From the NCBI GenBank assembly GCA_022791495.1, contig JAAVZE010000007.1:1-41637 (forward strand): 41,637 nt of DNA. Reading direction: 5' to 3'. The position numbers and the translations under genes are program-made. Positions 33,056 through 41,629 of the stretch are shown here, piece after piece. Each line of letters begins with the position of its first letter. Position 1 is the stretch's first letter. Origin of the DNA: Eubacterium sp. Its GTDB lineage: Bacteria > Bacillota > Clostridia > Lachnospirales > Lachnospiraceae. The notes below the pieces were generated by a model that saw only the letters and a program-made list of their open reading frames with translations, searched no databases and was not told where the DNA came from.

Positions 33056-34903
33056 TTACAAAATAATCTCCTCTAAAAATCGTGACGGGTCCACATCCTT
33101 CTGAAACCGCCGATGGCTGCAGGAAATGTGAAGATGATTCCTCGCCCGGGTCATCGCGACATACATCAGACGCCGCTCTTCCTCAACATGCCCGCCATCT
33201 ACCGCCTTCTGGTAAGGCACAACTCCTTCATTCACATCGGGGATAAATACCACATCAAATTCCAGCCCTTTAGAGCCGTGCATAGTCATAAGTGATACCC
33301 CATGTCTTTCTTCCTCCTGCTCAGTTCTTCCACCTGTCCGCTTTTGGCGTTCCTCCAGCTGTCGTCCATACTCCTCGATATGGGCAAACCATTCCCCTAC
33401 TGTCTCATAACCAGCGGCATCTTCTTTGAGTTCATCCAGGATCTCTTCCCAATCCTTTGGATTGACTCCCCGCTCAGCCGCATATTCATTGAGAAAATCC
33501 TGGTATCCTACACTGTGATACAGATAATCTATGGCGCTGTAGGGCGTCATCTGCTTCATGGCAAACAGATCGTTTTGAAGCGTATTGATGCGCTCACACA
33601 TATAGGGTTTATCACGATAATATTCATACAAACCAGCAAAAGAAATGGATTGGTTGTCAAATGCCGCCCGGCTCAGATAGCGTTTGGGACGGTTGGCAAT
33701 CTTTAAAAATGCCCCTCTGGAACGATCCCCATGTGCCAGCTGCAGATAGGTGATGATATCCTTTGCCACCCAGTGCTCGAACAGATTCTGCACACTATCT
33801 TTCATAATAAAAGGTATGTTGTACTCCATGAATTTTCTCGAAAATACATTCATTTGTCTGGCAGTGCGAAACAAAATAGCGATTTCATCCACATCCGTTC
33901 CTGACCGGATATATTCCTGGATCTTATCTGTGATCCCCTGTGTCTGGGCTGTCATATCCGGGTACTGGGTCACATGCACCCGATCTCCCTTCCCCTTATG
34001 CGCTTTTAACTTTTTACAATAACGCTTTCGGTTGTTACCGATGAGCGTAGAGGCTGCTGTAAGAATCTGACTGGTGCAGCGGTAGTTTCCACCCACAGTC
34101 ACCTGTTTTAGCTCTTTAAATTCTTTAGGAAAGGCAAGCATGATGTCCGGTCTAGCTCCCCGGAAGCCATAGATCGACTGATCGTCATCTCCTACGATAA
34201 AAAGATTGTTCTCCGGCAACGCCAGCAATTTGATATTGGCATACTGAAGCCGGTTGATATCCTGAAATTCGTCAACCAGTATGTAGCGGAACCGTTTCTG
34301 CCAGTTTTTCAATATATCAGGCCTCGCCTGAAACAGCTCATAGGTATACATCACCATATCATCAAAATCCAGACAATGGTTTTTCTGTACCCGGCTCTGG
34401 TATCCACGGTAAATCTGCCGGAAAATCTCTTCCGGGCAAAGGGCGGAGTAATAATGTTCAATATCCGTTCCCTCTCCCTTGATCCGGCTGATCTCCTTCT
34501 CAATTTCCTCTAAGAACTCTTTTTTATCCTCTATATCATCATACTCTGTCTCCAGAAGCGCTTCTTCCATGAAACGATATTTCAATCTCGGTGATAATAT
34601 ATCCTTTGCTGTATAACCGTAGGCAGCTTTCAGTACCTGAAAAAACAGGGAATGAAATGTCCCAAAACGCACCGGCAGCCGTCTGCCTCCAGTGTTCTTT
34701 TCAAACCTCTCCCGCATCTCCAGGGACGCAGCCTTAGAAAATGTCACCACCAGAATCTGTGCGGGGTTCACCCCCTGTTCGTCAATCAGATATTTCACCC
34801 GGTGAGTGATCACCGTAGTCTTTCCCGCCCCCGGACCGGCTAGAACCATCATAGGGCCTTCACCGTGCTCCACCGCTTTTTTCTGTTCCTCACTGAGCTC
34901 CAT
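33056..34903 (-). CDS. UvrD/PcrA-like superfamily I DNA helicase
   Basis: The 615 residues contain the superfamily I motifs: [15 protein letters not shown] (I), [14 protein letters not shown] (Ia), [10 protein letters not shown] (II), [14 protein letters not shown] (III), [11 protein letters not shown] (IV), [21 protein letters not shown] (V) and [14 protein letters not shown] (VI). It is about 100 residues shorter than PcrA and ends just after motif VI, lacking the PcrA C-terminal region, so it is a separate small paralogue. Its ATG lies inside gltX (14-base overlap) with no strong ribosome site, suggesting translational coupling. Confidence 0.92.
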   Translation of the reverse strand: MELSEEQKKAVEHGEGPMMVLAGPGAGKTTVITHRVKYLIDEQGVNPAQILVVTFSKAASLEMRERFEKNTGGRRLPVRFGTFHSLFFQVLKAAYGYTAKDILSPRLKYRFMEEALLETEYDDIEDKKEFLEEIEKEISRIKGEGTDIEHYYSALCPEEIFRQIYRGYQSRVQKNHCLDFDDMVMYTYELFQARPDILKNWQKRFRYILVDEFQDINRLQYANIKLLALPENNLFIVGDDDQSIYGFRGARPDIMLAFPKEFKELKQVTVGGNYRCTSQILTAASTLIGNNRKRYCKKLKAHKGKGDRVHVTQYPDMTAQTQGITDKIQEYIRSGTDVDEIAILFRTARQMNVFSRKFMEYNIPFIMKDSVQNLFEHWVAKDIITYLQLAHGDRSRGAFLKIANRPKRYLSRAAFDNQSISFAGLYEYYRDKPYMCERINTLQNDLFAMKQMTPYSAIDYLYHSVGYQDFLNEYAAERGVNPKDWEEILDELKEDAAGYETVGEWFAHIEEYGRQLEERQKRTGGRTEQEEERHGVSLMTMHGSKGLEFDVVFIPDVNEGVVPYQKAVDGGHVEEERRLMYVAMTRARNHLHISCSHRRFQKDVDPSRFLEEIIL

Positions 34904-36353
34904 TCAGTAATTCTATTCCCTTTCGGATTCTCCGAAGAGATTCATCCTTTCCAATAATCTCCATTATCTCATAGGCGCCACCCGGTGTCATCTGCTTCCC
35001 TGACACGGCAGTACGCAGCGGCCACAATGCCTGTCCGTTTTTGCAGCCCTTTTCCGCCACATAGTCCATCGCCACTTTCTCTATGGCGGATATGGAATAA
35101 TCCTCCAGTTCTTCATACAATGGCAGAAGCTCCTTCAGAACCTCCAGAGAATTCTCTGAATTGGTCTTCATCTTCTTATGAGTATACATTGCGGTATCAT
35201 ACTCTGGAAGCTCTTCAAAAAAGTCAATTTTCTCAGTAATATCTGGGAACACTTCGATCCTTGTCTTGACCAGATCCGCAATTTTTTTCAAATCCAGATC
35301 TTTCTTCACAGTTTCCCGAATGACAGGAAGCGCATATTCATAATAAGCTTCATTTTCCATGGCTTTAATATACTCTCCATTCATCCAGCGGAGTTTCACC
35401 ATATCGAATACCGCCGGCGATTTACTGATCCGGGTATAATCAAAGGAATCGATCAACTCCTGAAGGCTGAATATCTCCCGGTCATCCGACGGGCTCCAGC
35501 CCAGCAAAGCTACAAAATTCACAATCGCCTCCGGCAGAAATCCCAGTTCTGTTAAATCTTCAAAGGAAGAGGCTCCGTTTCTTTTCGATAATTTTTTATG
35601 ATTTTCATCCGTAATGGTGGGGCAGTGTACATAAACCGGAATGTCCCAGCCAAAAGCCTGATAAAGACGGTTGTACTTCGGTGCACTGGACAGGTATTCA
35701 TTGCCGCGGACCACATGGGTGATCTCCATAAGGTGATCATCCACCACATTGGCAAAATTATAGGTGGGATATCCGTCTGCCTTGATCAGCACCATATCAT
35801 CCAGTTCTTCATTGGGAGCTGTTATTTTTCCATAAATCACATCATCAAAGGCGGTCTCCCCCTCTACCGGATTGTTCTGGCGAATCACATAGGGCTCACC
35901 GGCAGCAAGCCGTCTCTCAACTTCTTCCTGGGAAAGCGACAGACAGTGCTTATCATATTTGACCGCCGACTCTCCCCGCTCCTCCGCCTCTTTGTGAAGC
36001 TGGTCAAGACGGTCTTTCGTACAGAAACAGTAATATGCCTCTCCCTTTTCTACCAGTTCTTTGGCATATTTCAGATACATTCCTGTCTCCATCCGCTCAC
36101 TCTGGACATAAGGGCCAAAACCGCCGTCTTTATCCGGTCCCTCATCGTGTTCCAGCCCGGTTTCTTTCATGGTCTTATATATCAATTCCAATGCCCCTTC
36201 TACAAACCGCTCCTGATCGGTATCCTCGATCCGCAGAAGAAAGTCTCCTCCTTCATGCTTTGCAATAAGGTATGCATAGAGTGCTGTTCTCAAATTTCCA
36301 ACATGCATACGCCCCGTTGGACTCGGTGCAAATCTGGTTCTGATCTTTTTCAT
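34890..36353 (-). CDS. gltX: Glutamyl-tRNA synthetase
   Basis: It charges tRNA-Glu, and in many Firmicutes also tRNA-Gln for later amidation. The 487 residues show the class I HIGH-type motif [27 protein letters not shown], and the KMSKS-type motif [11 protein letters not shown]. Length is normal. ATGAGG lies 6 bases before the ATG. The 5' region shows no T-box features. The last 14 bases overlap the helicase gene. Confidence 0.96.
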   Translation of the reverse strand: MKKIRTRFAPSPTGRMHVGNLRTALYAYLIAKHEGGDFLLRIEDTDQERFVEGALELIYKTMKETGLEHDEGPDKDGGFGPYVQSERMETGMYLKYAKELVEKGEAYYCFCTKDRLDQLHKEAEERGESAVKYDKHCLSLSQEEVERRLAAGEPYVIRQNNPVEGETAFDDVIYGKITAPNEELDDMVLIKADGYPTYNFANVVDDHLMEITHVVRGNEYLSSAPKYNRLYQAFGWDIPVYVHCPTITDENHKKLSKRNGASSFEDLTELGFLPEAIVNFVALLGWSPSDDREIFSLQELIDSFDYTRISKSPAVFDMVKLRWMNGEYIKAMENEAYYEYALPVIRETVKKDLDLKKIADLVKTRIEVFPDITEKIDFFEELPEYDTAMYTHKKMKTNSENSLEVLKELLPLYEELEDYSISAIEKVAMDYVAEKGCKNGQALWPLRTAVSGKQMTPGGAYEIMEIIGKDESLRRIRKGIELLNGAQ

Positions 36354-36511
36354 TTTTTCCTCATTTCCGCATGGATATTAAGTTCCATGGCTTTTTAAGT
36401 ATAATAGTTTTTTGAAGGGCAGCGCACAGGCACATACCCAACATATATATACATCTTAATTATGATGATTTACGGATTTATTATAAATTGTGACATAGAA
36501 TTTGTAAAGGT

Positions 36512-36536
36512 ATTTTATGGCAGCCAGGCATAAAAT
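36512..36536. other. AT-rich inverted repeat downstream of the Rpn-family gene
   Basis: ATTTTATG (36512-36519) and CATAAAAT (36529-36536) enclose a 9-base loop, 30 bases past the Rpn gene stop. The stem is GC-poor and no long U-tract follows, so it is at best a weak terminator. The rest of 36354-36565 holds only the likely gltX promoter region. Confidence 0.35.
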
Positions 36537-36565
36537 AATTGTCGAAATTCTTCGTCATTTCTAAA

Positions 36566-37567
36566 TTATTTTAAAACTGTGCCAGCTTCCCAATATCTTT
36601 TTACTTCGAGTTCTGCCTCATTTATTGGCAGCTTAAAATTGGCAGCTACCCTGCTAATAGTTTCTGCAATAGATACACCAAATTCATGACAGGTTCCTAC
36701 CAGCACACAGATACCATGTGACATTTCCTCACGTCTGCCCTCAATTTTTCCCTTTTCTATACCACTCTCTTCAAGCATATCCAACATAATACACATATCG
36801 ATCTCCTCGCTCTCTTTTCCATTTTCCTGCAGATTCTCTGCTATTTTCTCATACCGGCTGTCGTTCGTAAAAGCATACATCATATCCAGATATTCCATAG
36901 GATGTGCTATCTTTCTGTTTTTGTCCCTCATGTTTTTTTTTAGCTTTTGTCTTTCTTTGTTGCGGACATATGCCAGATAATCCACAATATGCCGAAAATC
37001 ACTCTGGTACCTTTTACGAGTTTCTTCGTCCTGCGATGCCAGGTGAACGATCCGTATGGAATGGTCTGCAATTAATGGTTCTAATCTTTTTCGCCATTCT
37101 TTAGGTATGTCTAACAAATCAACCAGTGACCTGGGGGCATCCCAGTCATCTGTTCCATAATATAACACCAGACTGATCACCGGTTTCAATTTTTGGCTGT
37201 CCCCGATCTCTTTTGTATAATAAGAGATTCCCCTCAAAAGATTCTGTTCCTTAATCTTTTGAATCTGTTCACTGTAACTGGAATACAGATAGCCCATGTC
37301 CTGGACTGGCATCGTCCGGCAGACATCACTTTGATTTTCCAGACAGAAAATAGCAATCTCCGTATTTGACATAATATGTCTCATACGCACATCCATGCGG
37401 TGCTCCCTCAACTGTCCCTTTGCATTGTGATAGACTGTGTCCGAAGGAATGAGTTCAAGTTGTTCCGGCTCCAGAAATCTTTCATCTGCAAACAGATTCA
37501 CATTGCAGATGTCGGAAAATATATCCCTGCACCTTGTCATTGCTTTTGTTGACAAATCTCTTTTCAT
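36566..37567 (-). CDS. Rpn-family recombination-promoting nuclease/putative transposase
   Basis: The 333 residues match the Rpn (PD-(D/E)XK, 'transposase 31') family, whose studied members are DNA nucleases that promote RecA-independent recombination. The nuclease core near the N terminus reads REHRMDVRMRH followed by AIFCLENQSD, giving the D...ExQ pattern, with further family segments PVISLVLYYGTDDWDAPRSLVDLL and HIVDYLAYV. The C-terminal part (IEKGKIEGRREEMSHGI) matches the usual coiled tail. GGGAGG lies 7 bases before the ATG. Some clostridial copies are cellular, others travel with mobile elements; this one is close to a decayed insertion sequence. Confidence 0.85.
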   Translation of the reverse strand: MKRDLSTKAMTRCRDIFSDICNVNLFADERFLEPEQLELIPSDTVYHNAKGQLREHRMDVRMRHIMSNTEIAIFCLENQSDVCRTMPVQDMGYLYSSYSEQIQKIKEQNLLRGISYYTKEIGDSQKLKPVISLVLYYGTDDWDAPRSLVDLLDIPKEWRKRLEPLIADHSIRIVHLASQDEETRKRYQSDFRHIVDYLAYVRNKERQKLKKNMRDKNRKIAHPMEYLDMMYAFTNDSRYEKIAENLQENGKESEEIDMCIMLDMLEESGIEKGKIEGRREEMSHGICVLVGTCHEFGVSIAETISRVAANFKLPINEAELEVKRYWEAGTVLK

Positions 37568-37693
37568 TCAAATGCCTCCCTGCTTATTGGTCGTTCATTG
37601 ATATTTTATAAGCAAGAAAGCCAGACTATAAAGACAGACAGATGAACACTGCCCGATAATAGATATATCAGAAGTTTACTTGCTTGTATAGTC

Positions 37694-37722
37694 ATATTAC
37701 CATATGATTAAATTAAAATCAA
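37694..37722 (-). promoter_or_regulatory. Candidate promoter of the Rpn-family gene
   Basis: TTGATT (37717-37722), 17 bases, TAATAT (37694-37699) on the minus strand. The leader to 37567 would be about 120 bases. A 36-bp palindrome lies immediately upstream of the -35. Confidence 0.35.
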
Positions 37723-37727
37723 GTGCT

Positions 37728-37763
37728 GTTTATACGCGAAAACGGTCGTTTGTACGTATAAAC
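37728..37763. repeat. 36-bp interrupted palindrome
   Basis: GTTTATACG (37728-37736) and CGTATAAAC (37755-37763) match perfectly in inverted orientation, and inner AAACG/CGTTT (37740-37744 with 37747-37751) also pair, leaving only a few mismatches across 36 bases. It lies between the Rpn-family promoter region and the left end of the IS4-type element, outside both. It may be an operator or a cruciform-type site; the rest of 37568-37837 shows nothing else convincing. Confidence 0.6.
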
Positions 37764-37837
37764 GGAATAGTAAAAAAGGTATGGCTAAAAAACACGCACC
37801 TCCCCCCATGGATTGAGAACTTTCCTATCAAATCATG

Positions 37838-37870
37838 ACCACCGGCTTAGCCTAACATCATAAACTTAAG
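37838..37870 (+). repeat. Left terminal inverted repeat of the IS4-type element
   Basis: It begins ACCACCGGCTTAGCC and ends AACATCATAAACTTAAG. The reverse complement of the right end matches except for four bases in the central six. Confidence 0.85.
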
Positions 37871-37934
37871 AAAAATCCAAAGGAAACGGTCAACAGATTC
37901 CTTTTTTATGTTAGAATACAGACAGGGGGTGCAT

Positions 37935-38671
37935 ATGGATAAATCTTATAAAAGAAGATTTCAAAAGTTTTCCGAATCATTATCAGATCCGGAACTTATT
38001 TAATCCGCCTTTCATCCAATGATTATAAGACCGAACGCGGACAGATGCAGTCAGCAGATGAAAAAGTCATTTTAAAGCATTCCTCCGCACGTCTGCAAAA
38101 AATACGCCAAAAGCATCCGGAACGGCATGGCCGGATGAAGCAGAAAGGGGAAACGACAGTAAGAATCTCAAAATCAACGCTTCCATCCGGAAATGAACTT
38201 GCACTGATGACAGATCTGCCGGATACGGTTGCCGCAGAAGAATTAGCAGAGTTATATTACCAGAGATGGGAAATTGAAAAGAAATACCATACATTAAAAA
38301 ATAAAATGAAATTTGAGAGTGTGACGGGGAAAGCATCTGTGTATGTATATCAGGATTTCTGGTCACAGGTTTTGGTATATAACATGGTTCAGGATATCCG
38401 AAACAGCGCGGACGATGAGATTGCGGAAGCAGGGAGGAAAAAAGGAAATAAATATCCTATGCATACCAATGAGAATACAGCAACCGGCCTTTTCAAAGAA
38501 GCTATGTTGAAAATCCTTCTGGAACCGGAAGAAAAGAAACGCATTAAAAAACTGAACGAACTGCAGGAAGAAATGGAACGATATGTCTTGCCAATAAGGG
38601 AGCTGCCAAGTAAGGAACGCCGAAAAAATATTGCCAATAAATATAAAAATAATCAAAAGAGCAGTTTTTAA
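37935..38671 (+). pseudogene. IS4-family transposase with internal deletion
   Basis: The N-terminal remnant starts at the ATG at 37935 (GGGGGT upstream), reads MDKSYKRRFQKFSESLSDPEL and stops at 38001-38003. The C-terminal remnant is in another frame, open from before YLIRLSSNDYKTERGQMQSADEK to the stop at 38671. It contains the IS4 signature Y-x2-R-x3-E-x6-K as YYQRWEIEKKYHTLK, which carries the last catalytic Glu. The two catalytic Asp regions lie in the missing part, so the protein cannot be active. A terminator follows. Confidence 0.88.
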
Positions 38672-38675
38672 AAAA

Positions 38676-38713
38676 CCCATATTCATTACTAAGGGGAGAA
38701 TATGGGCTTTTTT
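38676..38713 (+). terminator. Terminator after the transposase remnant
   Basis: CCCATATTC (38676-38684) pairs with GAATATGGG (38698-38706), flanked by an A-run before and CTTTTTT after. It lies within the element and would work in both directions. Confidence 0.8.
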
Positions 38714-38776
38714 CAATTTTGAATTGTCTTGTTGTAAAAATCTTTAAGCAAGAAAATTCAAATGTGTGGGACTGTG

Positions 38777-38809
38777 CTTAAGTTTATGATGTTGGACATA
38801 GCCGGTGGT
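38777..38809 (-). repeat. Right terminal inverted repeat of the IS4-type element
   Basis: Read on the minus strand it begins ACCACCGGCTATGTCC and ends AACATCATAAACTTAAG, pairing with the left end at 37838-37870. Confidence 0.85.
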
Positions 38810-38828
38810 TTATTTTCCTTTCATCCAA

Positions 38829-38857
38829 TAAAAAAGCACCCATTGGGATGCTTTTTC
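38829..38857 (-). terminator. Terminator of the small membrane-protein unit
   Basis: On the minus strand GAAAAAGCATCCC and GGGTGCTTTTTT form a stem with loop AAT and a T-tract, 27 bases after the membrane-protein stop. It lies 20 bases outside the right end of the IS4-type element, so the insertion spared it. Confidence 0.8.
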
Positions 38858-38883
38858 AATACGTTTTTCCAAAATTTGTCGCT

Positions 38884-39204
38884 CTATCCCCTCAGCGCAA
38901 AAATATATATGCCTAAAATAATTCCGCTCAAGATCATTGAGAATAGAAATATAAATAAGTTTCGCTTTTTTCTACTCAAAAACAATAATACCACGGCAAA
39001 TAACATTGCATATAAAATGAGCCCTATTAGTCCATAGATACGCATTGCATCGCCCTCATATTCATAATCAAGTGACCCTGGTTCTTCTATAAGATTACCT
39101 AGAGTTAAAACACTATATCCCAACCAAAAAAAACTAATAGCTCCCCAAATAAGTCCTGTCAATATAACTGTTATTCGGCTTATGATCGGGCAGAAACGTT
39201 TCAT
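38884..39204 (-). CDS. Small integral membrane protein of unknown function
   Basis: The 106-residue protein (ATG at 39204, AGGAGA 8 bases upstream) has three hydrophobic helices: about 9-36, 52-76 and 81-103, with an acidic loop EEPGSLDYEYEGDA between the first two and a RKKR turn before the last. I do not recognise a family. It follows a 45-residue basic ORF by 12 bases and ends at its own terminator. Base composition is AT-rich like the whole right end. Immunity to the decayed effector-like gene upstream is one possibility (inference). Confidence 0.65.
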   Translation of the reverse strand: MKRFCPIISRITVILTGLIWGAISFFWLGYSVLTLGNLIEEPGSLDYEYEGDAMRIYGLIGLILYAMLFAVVLLFLSRKKRNLFIFLFSMILSGIILGIYIFALRG

Positions 39205-39216
39205 CACTCATTCTCC

Positions 39217-39354
39217 TTAATTGTACTTATTATATTTTGCAAACCATTTATTATACTTATATATTTTCTTTCCATAAGCTGCACCCTTCGCTATAGTTGA
39301 AGCATTATAAAGTGCGGAAATATTTTGAATTTCTTTTTTGGTTGGTTTACTCAT
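39217..39354 (-). CDS. Small basic peptide gene (45 residues)
   Basis: The peptide begins MSKPTKKEIQNISALYNAST and ends in a Lys/Tyr/Asn-rich tail (KKIYKYNKWFAKYNKYN). AAGGAGG lies only 2-3 bases before this ATG, a short spacing; an in-frame ATG at 39396 would add 14 residues but lacks a site. The stop is 12 bases before the membrane-protein start, so the two are probably one unit. Size and charge recall small secreted or membrane-active peptides, but no leader is visible. Function unknown. Confidence 0.5.
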   Translation of the reverse strand: MSKPTKKEIQNISALYNASTIAKGAAYGKKIYKYNKWFAKYNKYN

Positions 39355-39422
39355 ATCCTCCTTTTTTGCATTATTACATAAAACTTTAGCAACCATTTAG
39401 GCACTGTATTTATTGTTATCCC

Positions 39423-39881
39423 TTAAATTAAACCATACAACTTTTCTTTCCAATTATCATAATTTATATTAGTTTCTTTCAAATAATTTGTCGCATTTAT
39501 TGATGTCTTTGCGTACATCTGTCCAATTCCCGTGCTAGAGTCTTCTCGCTCAGGAAATAACAGATTAGGTTGACCAAATAAAATCTGTTTCCACCAACTT
39601 AAGGACATATAATGTTCTAGTGCTTGTCTATTGTAATAATAATTTGTAACAGCAGTATCTGCAACTGCATCCTGAGCCCAAATACAAATTAACTCTCTTG
39701 CTAGTATAGATTGAATTACTTCCTTTTTTACCTTATATTTTCTTGCAGCGCCAGAAATTTCTAAATCATGTTTTAAAACTATGTTAACAGCCTCAGATAC
39801 CGTATATTTCCTTATTTTTGCCTTCCACCCTTTTTCTTTTTCAAAGTTGTTTTTTATGTCATTAACTAAATTTGATTTGTT
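39423..39881 (-). pseudogene. 3' fragment of decayed surface gene: possible lysozyme-like domain
   Basis: Immediately after the TAA that ends the calcium-repeat fragment, the same frame stays open for about 152 codons with no ATG, GTG or TTG before 39608. It reads NKSNLVNDIKNNFEKEKGW onward, includes KKEVIQSILARELICIW and later EDSSTGIGQMYAKTSINATN. A Glu in a short helix followed by a GxGQ-TA pattern recalls lytic transglycosylase and lysozyme folds (weak, by eye). Absence of a start codon and frame continuity show it was once the C terminus of the upstream protein. A 62-codon ORF from 39608 is the only part that could be translated alone. Confidence 0.7.
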
Positions 39882-41069
39882 TTATTTGACCTTTTTTGCT
39901 GCTTTTAAAACAGCTTTTTGATATAATGTCGACTTAATTTTCTCATAACCCAAAAAATATTGTGTATGCAACTTTTCTACGTCTATTGTAACGCAATTAT
40001 CATCAGCACTATATATAAATTCTGTCGGAACAAACTCTTCTCCATTATAACTATATACCTTCATATTATCGTTAAAGGTATTTTCATTTAACACAAAGGT
40101 AATTTTTGCAGGAGTATCTTCTTCCGTCACATCTCCATCTAATTTATATATTGTTCCAACCAAATTCTGGGATATCATTTGATCTGTATCCGTATGACAT
40201 TCTATATCTAAATCATCTTCTAAATATTTATTTGAAGCCACTGATAAATCTAACGAAAGTGCAATACCATCACTCATATCCAAATGATAGTTTTGTTGTA
40301 CTTTCTCATCACAATCCAAAATTCCATCAGCATTTGTATCCTTCTGCAAAGGACTAAGCCCCAATTCTATCTCAACATAATCACTAATTAAATCACCATC
40401 CGTATCTTCCTCATTTGGATTAGTTCTATGAATTTTCACTTCCTCGTAATCATTTAGCCTATCACCATCACTATCGCCCATCATTGGATTGCAACCTAGC
40501 AAAATCTCTTCTCCATTTGATAATCCATCCCCATCATTATCCTCATCATAATCTGTTATTCCATTACCATCTGAATCTTTTGACAATGGATTTAATCCCA
40601 AAATTTGAACTTCTTGATAATCATCCAAACCATCTCCATCACTATCTTTGTTGTTTATATCTGTACCAATGGATTTTTCCACAATATCATATAAACCATC
40701 TTGATCAGTATCAGTAGTATCTTCTTGATATACATCCATACAATACAAGATCATATTATTTATTTTCAACTTTAGATTTGGCTTATCCTTTTTAGCATTA
40801 AAACCTAACACAATAGTCTCATCAGGTCGGATATTTGAATTGTAGCCACGATTTCCAACATAATATGTGTCATTTTCTTTATGAGTTATATCTGCTGTCC
40901 AAAATGTGTTAATATCAACTGTACAATCAAAGAGCAACTTCCAATCTTCAATTACTTCATCAGAACTATTATGTATCGTTATTTCCCCATTCAAACCTGT
41001 ATCCCATTCTGCTATAATATTATAATCTATAAAATAGGGAACCTTAACTTTCCTACATTCTTGTGACAT
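39882..41069 (-). pseudogene. Middle fragment of decayed surface gene: CBM2-like domain and thrombospondin type 3 repeats
   Basis: This frame holds a CBM2-like beta domain (NGEITIHNSSDEVIEDWKLLF, VGNRGYNSNIRPDETIVLGF), then six or so thrombospondin type 3 calcium-binding repeats of the DxDxDG type (DTDQDGLYD, DSDGDGLDDYQEV, DSDGNGITDYDEDNDGDGLS, DSDGDRLNDYEEV, DTDGDLISDYVEI, DTNADGILDCDE), and a C-terminal beta region. The frame is open upstream of the ATG at 41069 to about 41121 and reads FGFTASYEDKKDIPHDFY, which matches the end of the first CBM2-like domain. It has no signal peptide of its own, so it is a fragment joined by frameshift to 41101-41502. Confidence 0.85.
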
Positions 41070-41100
41070 ATAAAAATCATGAGGAATATCCTTCTTGTCC

Positions 41101-41502
41101 TCATAACTCGCTGTAAAACCAAATCTGATCTTTCCCTTCTCTTATATCTTGATTCCAACCCATATTTTTTACTACATAAGTATCTGACTCATGAGACACG
41201 ACTTCACCGCACCAAATATTTTCAATCTTATCGCTTGTCACAAAAGAAATTTTCCAATTTTCAATGTCTGCATCAGAAATATTTTTAATCGTAATTGAAC
41301 CATTATAATGACCTCTCCACTCAGACTCTATATTAAAAGAAACATTAAAGTATTCTCTTTCACCATATTGTTCTTTACTATTTTTTTCGCATGAATACTT
41401 ATATGCTAAATTCTCAACTGCCTTAACATGTAATATATTAATATTTCCAAGTACTAAACACATAACTAGCAACATTGCAATATTCTTCTTAATCTTTTTC
41501 AT
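41101..41502 (-). pseudogene. 5' fragment of decayed surface gene: signal peptide and first CBM2-like domain
   Basis: The ATG at 41502 starts a signal peptide (MKKIKKNIAMLLVMCLVLG, cleavage near VKA). A CBM2-like beta domain follows (NGSITIKNISDADIENWKISF, VKNMGWNQDIREG). The frame then turns into IWFYSEL and a stop. Removing one base near 41121-41126 restores GKDQFGFTASYEDKK, as in the second domain, so a single-base insertion or a sequencing error split the gene. A longer start at 41556 would put 18 residues ahead of the signal peptide and is unlikely. Confidence 0.85.
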
Positions 41503-41513
41503 AATTATTACCC

Positions 41514-41530
41514 GTCTTTCTGCGAAAGAC
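41514..41530. other. Short hairpin just upstream of the decayed surface gene start
   Basis: GTCTTTC and GAAAGAC (41514-41520 with 41524-41530) form a perfect 7-bp stem with loop TGC, ending 11 bases before the ATG at 41502. It could affect translation of the minus-strand gene by masking the region before its weak ribosome site. Confidence 0.4.
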
Positions 41531-41629
41531 ACCAATGCGTCATGAAACAATTGCACCGGCTTTTCGCTGTCTAATTTATTTCCCTTCTGATATTATTATT
41601 TTATAAGACTGACACACTACAGAACACGT

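Larger units (their letters stand above)
37838..38809 (+). mobile_element. Internally deleted IS4-family insertion sequence
   Basis: Terminal inverted repeats at 37838-37870 and 38777-38809 match at 29 of 33 positions and enclose about 970 bases with the two ends of an IS4-family transposase gene. A full element would be near 1.5 kb, so the middle is lost. No target-site duplication is evident in the flanks. With both ends intact it could still be moved in trans by an active relative. Confidence 0.85.

Noticed and set aside
35598-36398. 266-codon plus-strand ORF opposite gltX
   Set aside because: It is a shadow of the glutamyl-tRNA synthetase gene; the composition (many Ile, His, Phe) is typical of antisense reading.
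36354-36420. T-box leader upstream of gltX
   Set aside because: I looked for the conserved T-box bulge sequence and a terminator/antiterminator; neither is present in the short gap.
37821-38824. Target-site duplication of the IS4-type element (TTTCCTATCA versus TTTCCTTTCA)
   Set aside because: The similar strings do not abut the terminal repeats and differ by one base, so they are not a credible duplication.
41503-41600. Cyclic di-GMP riboswitch before the decayed surface gene
   Set aside because: Short CCGG- and GCA-containing segments hinted at one, but the ordered stems and conserved loop of the class I aptamer cannot be traced.
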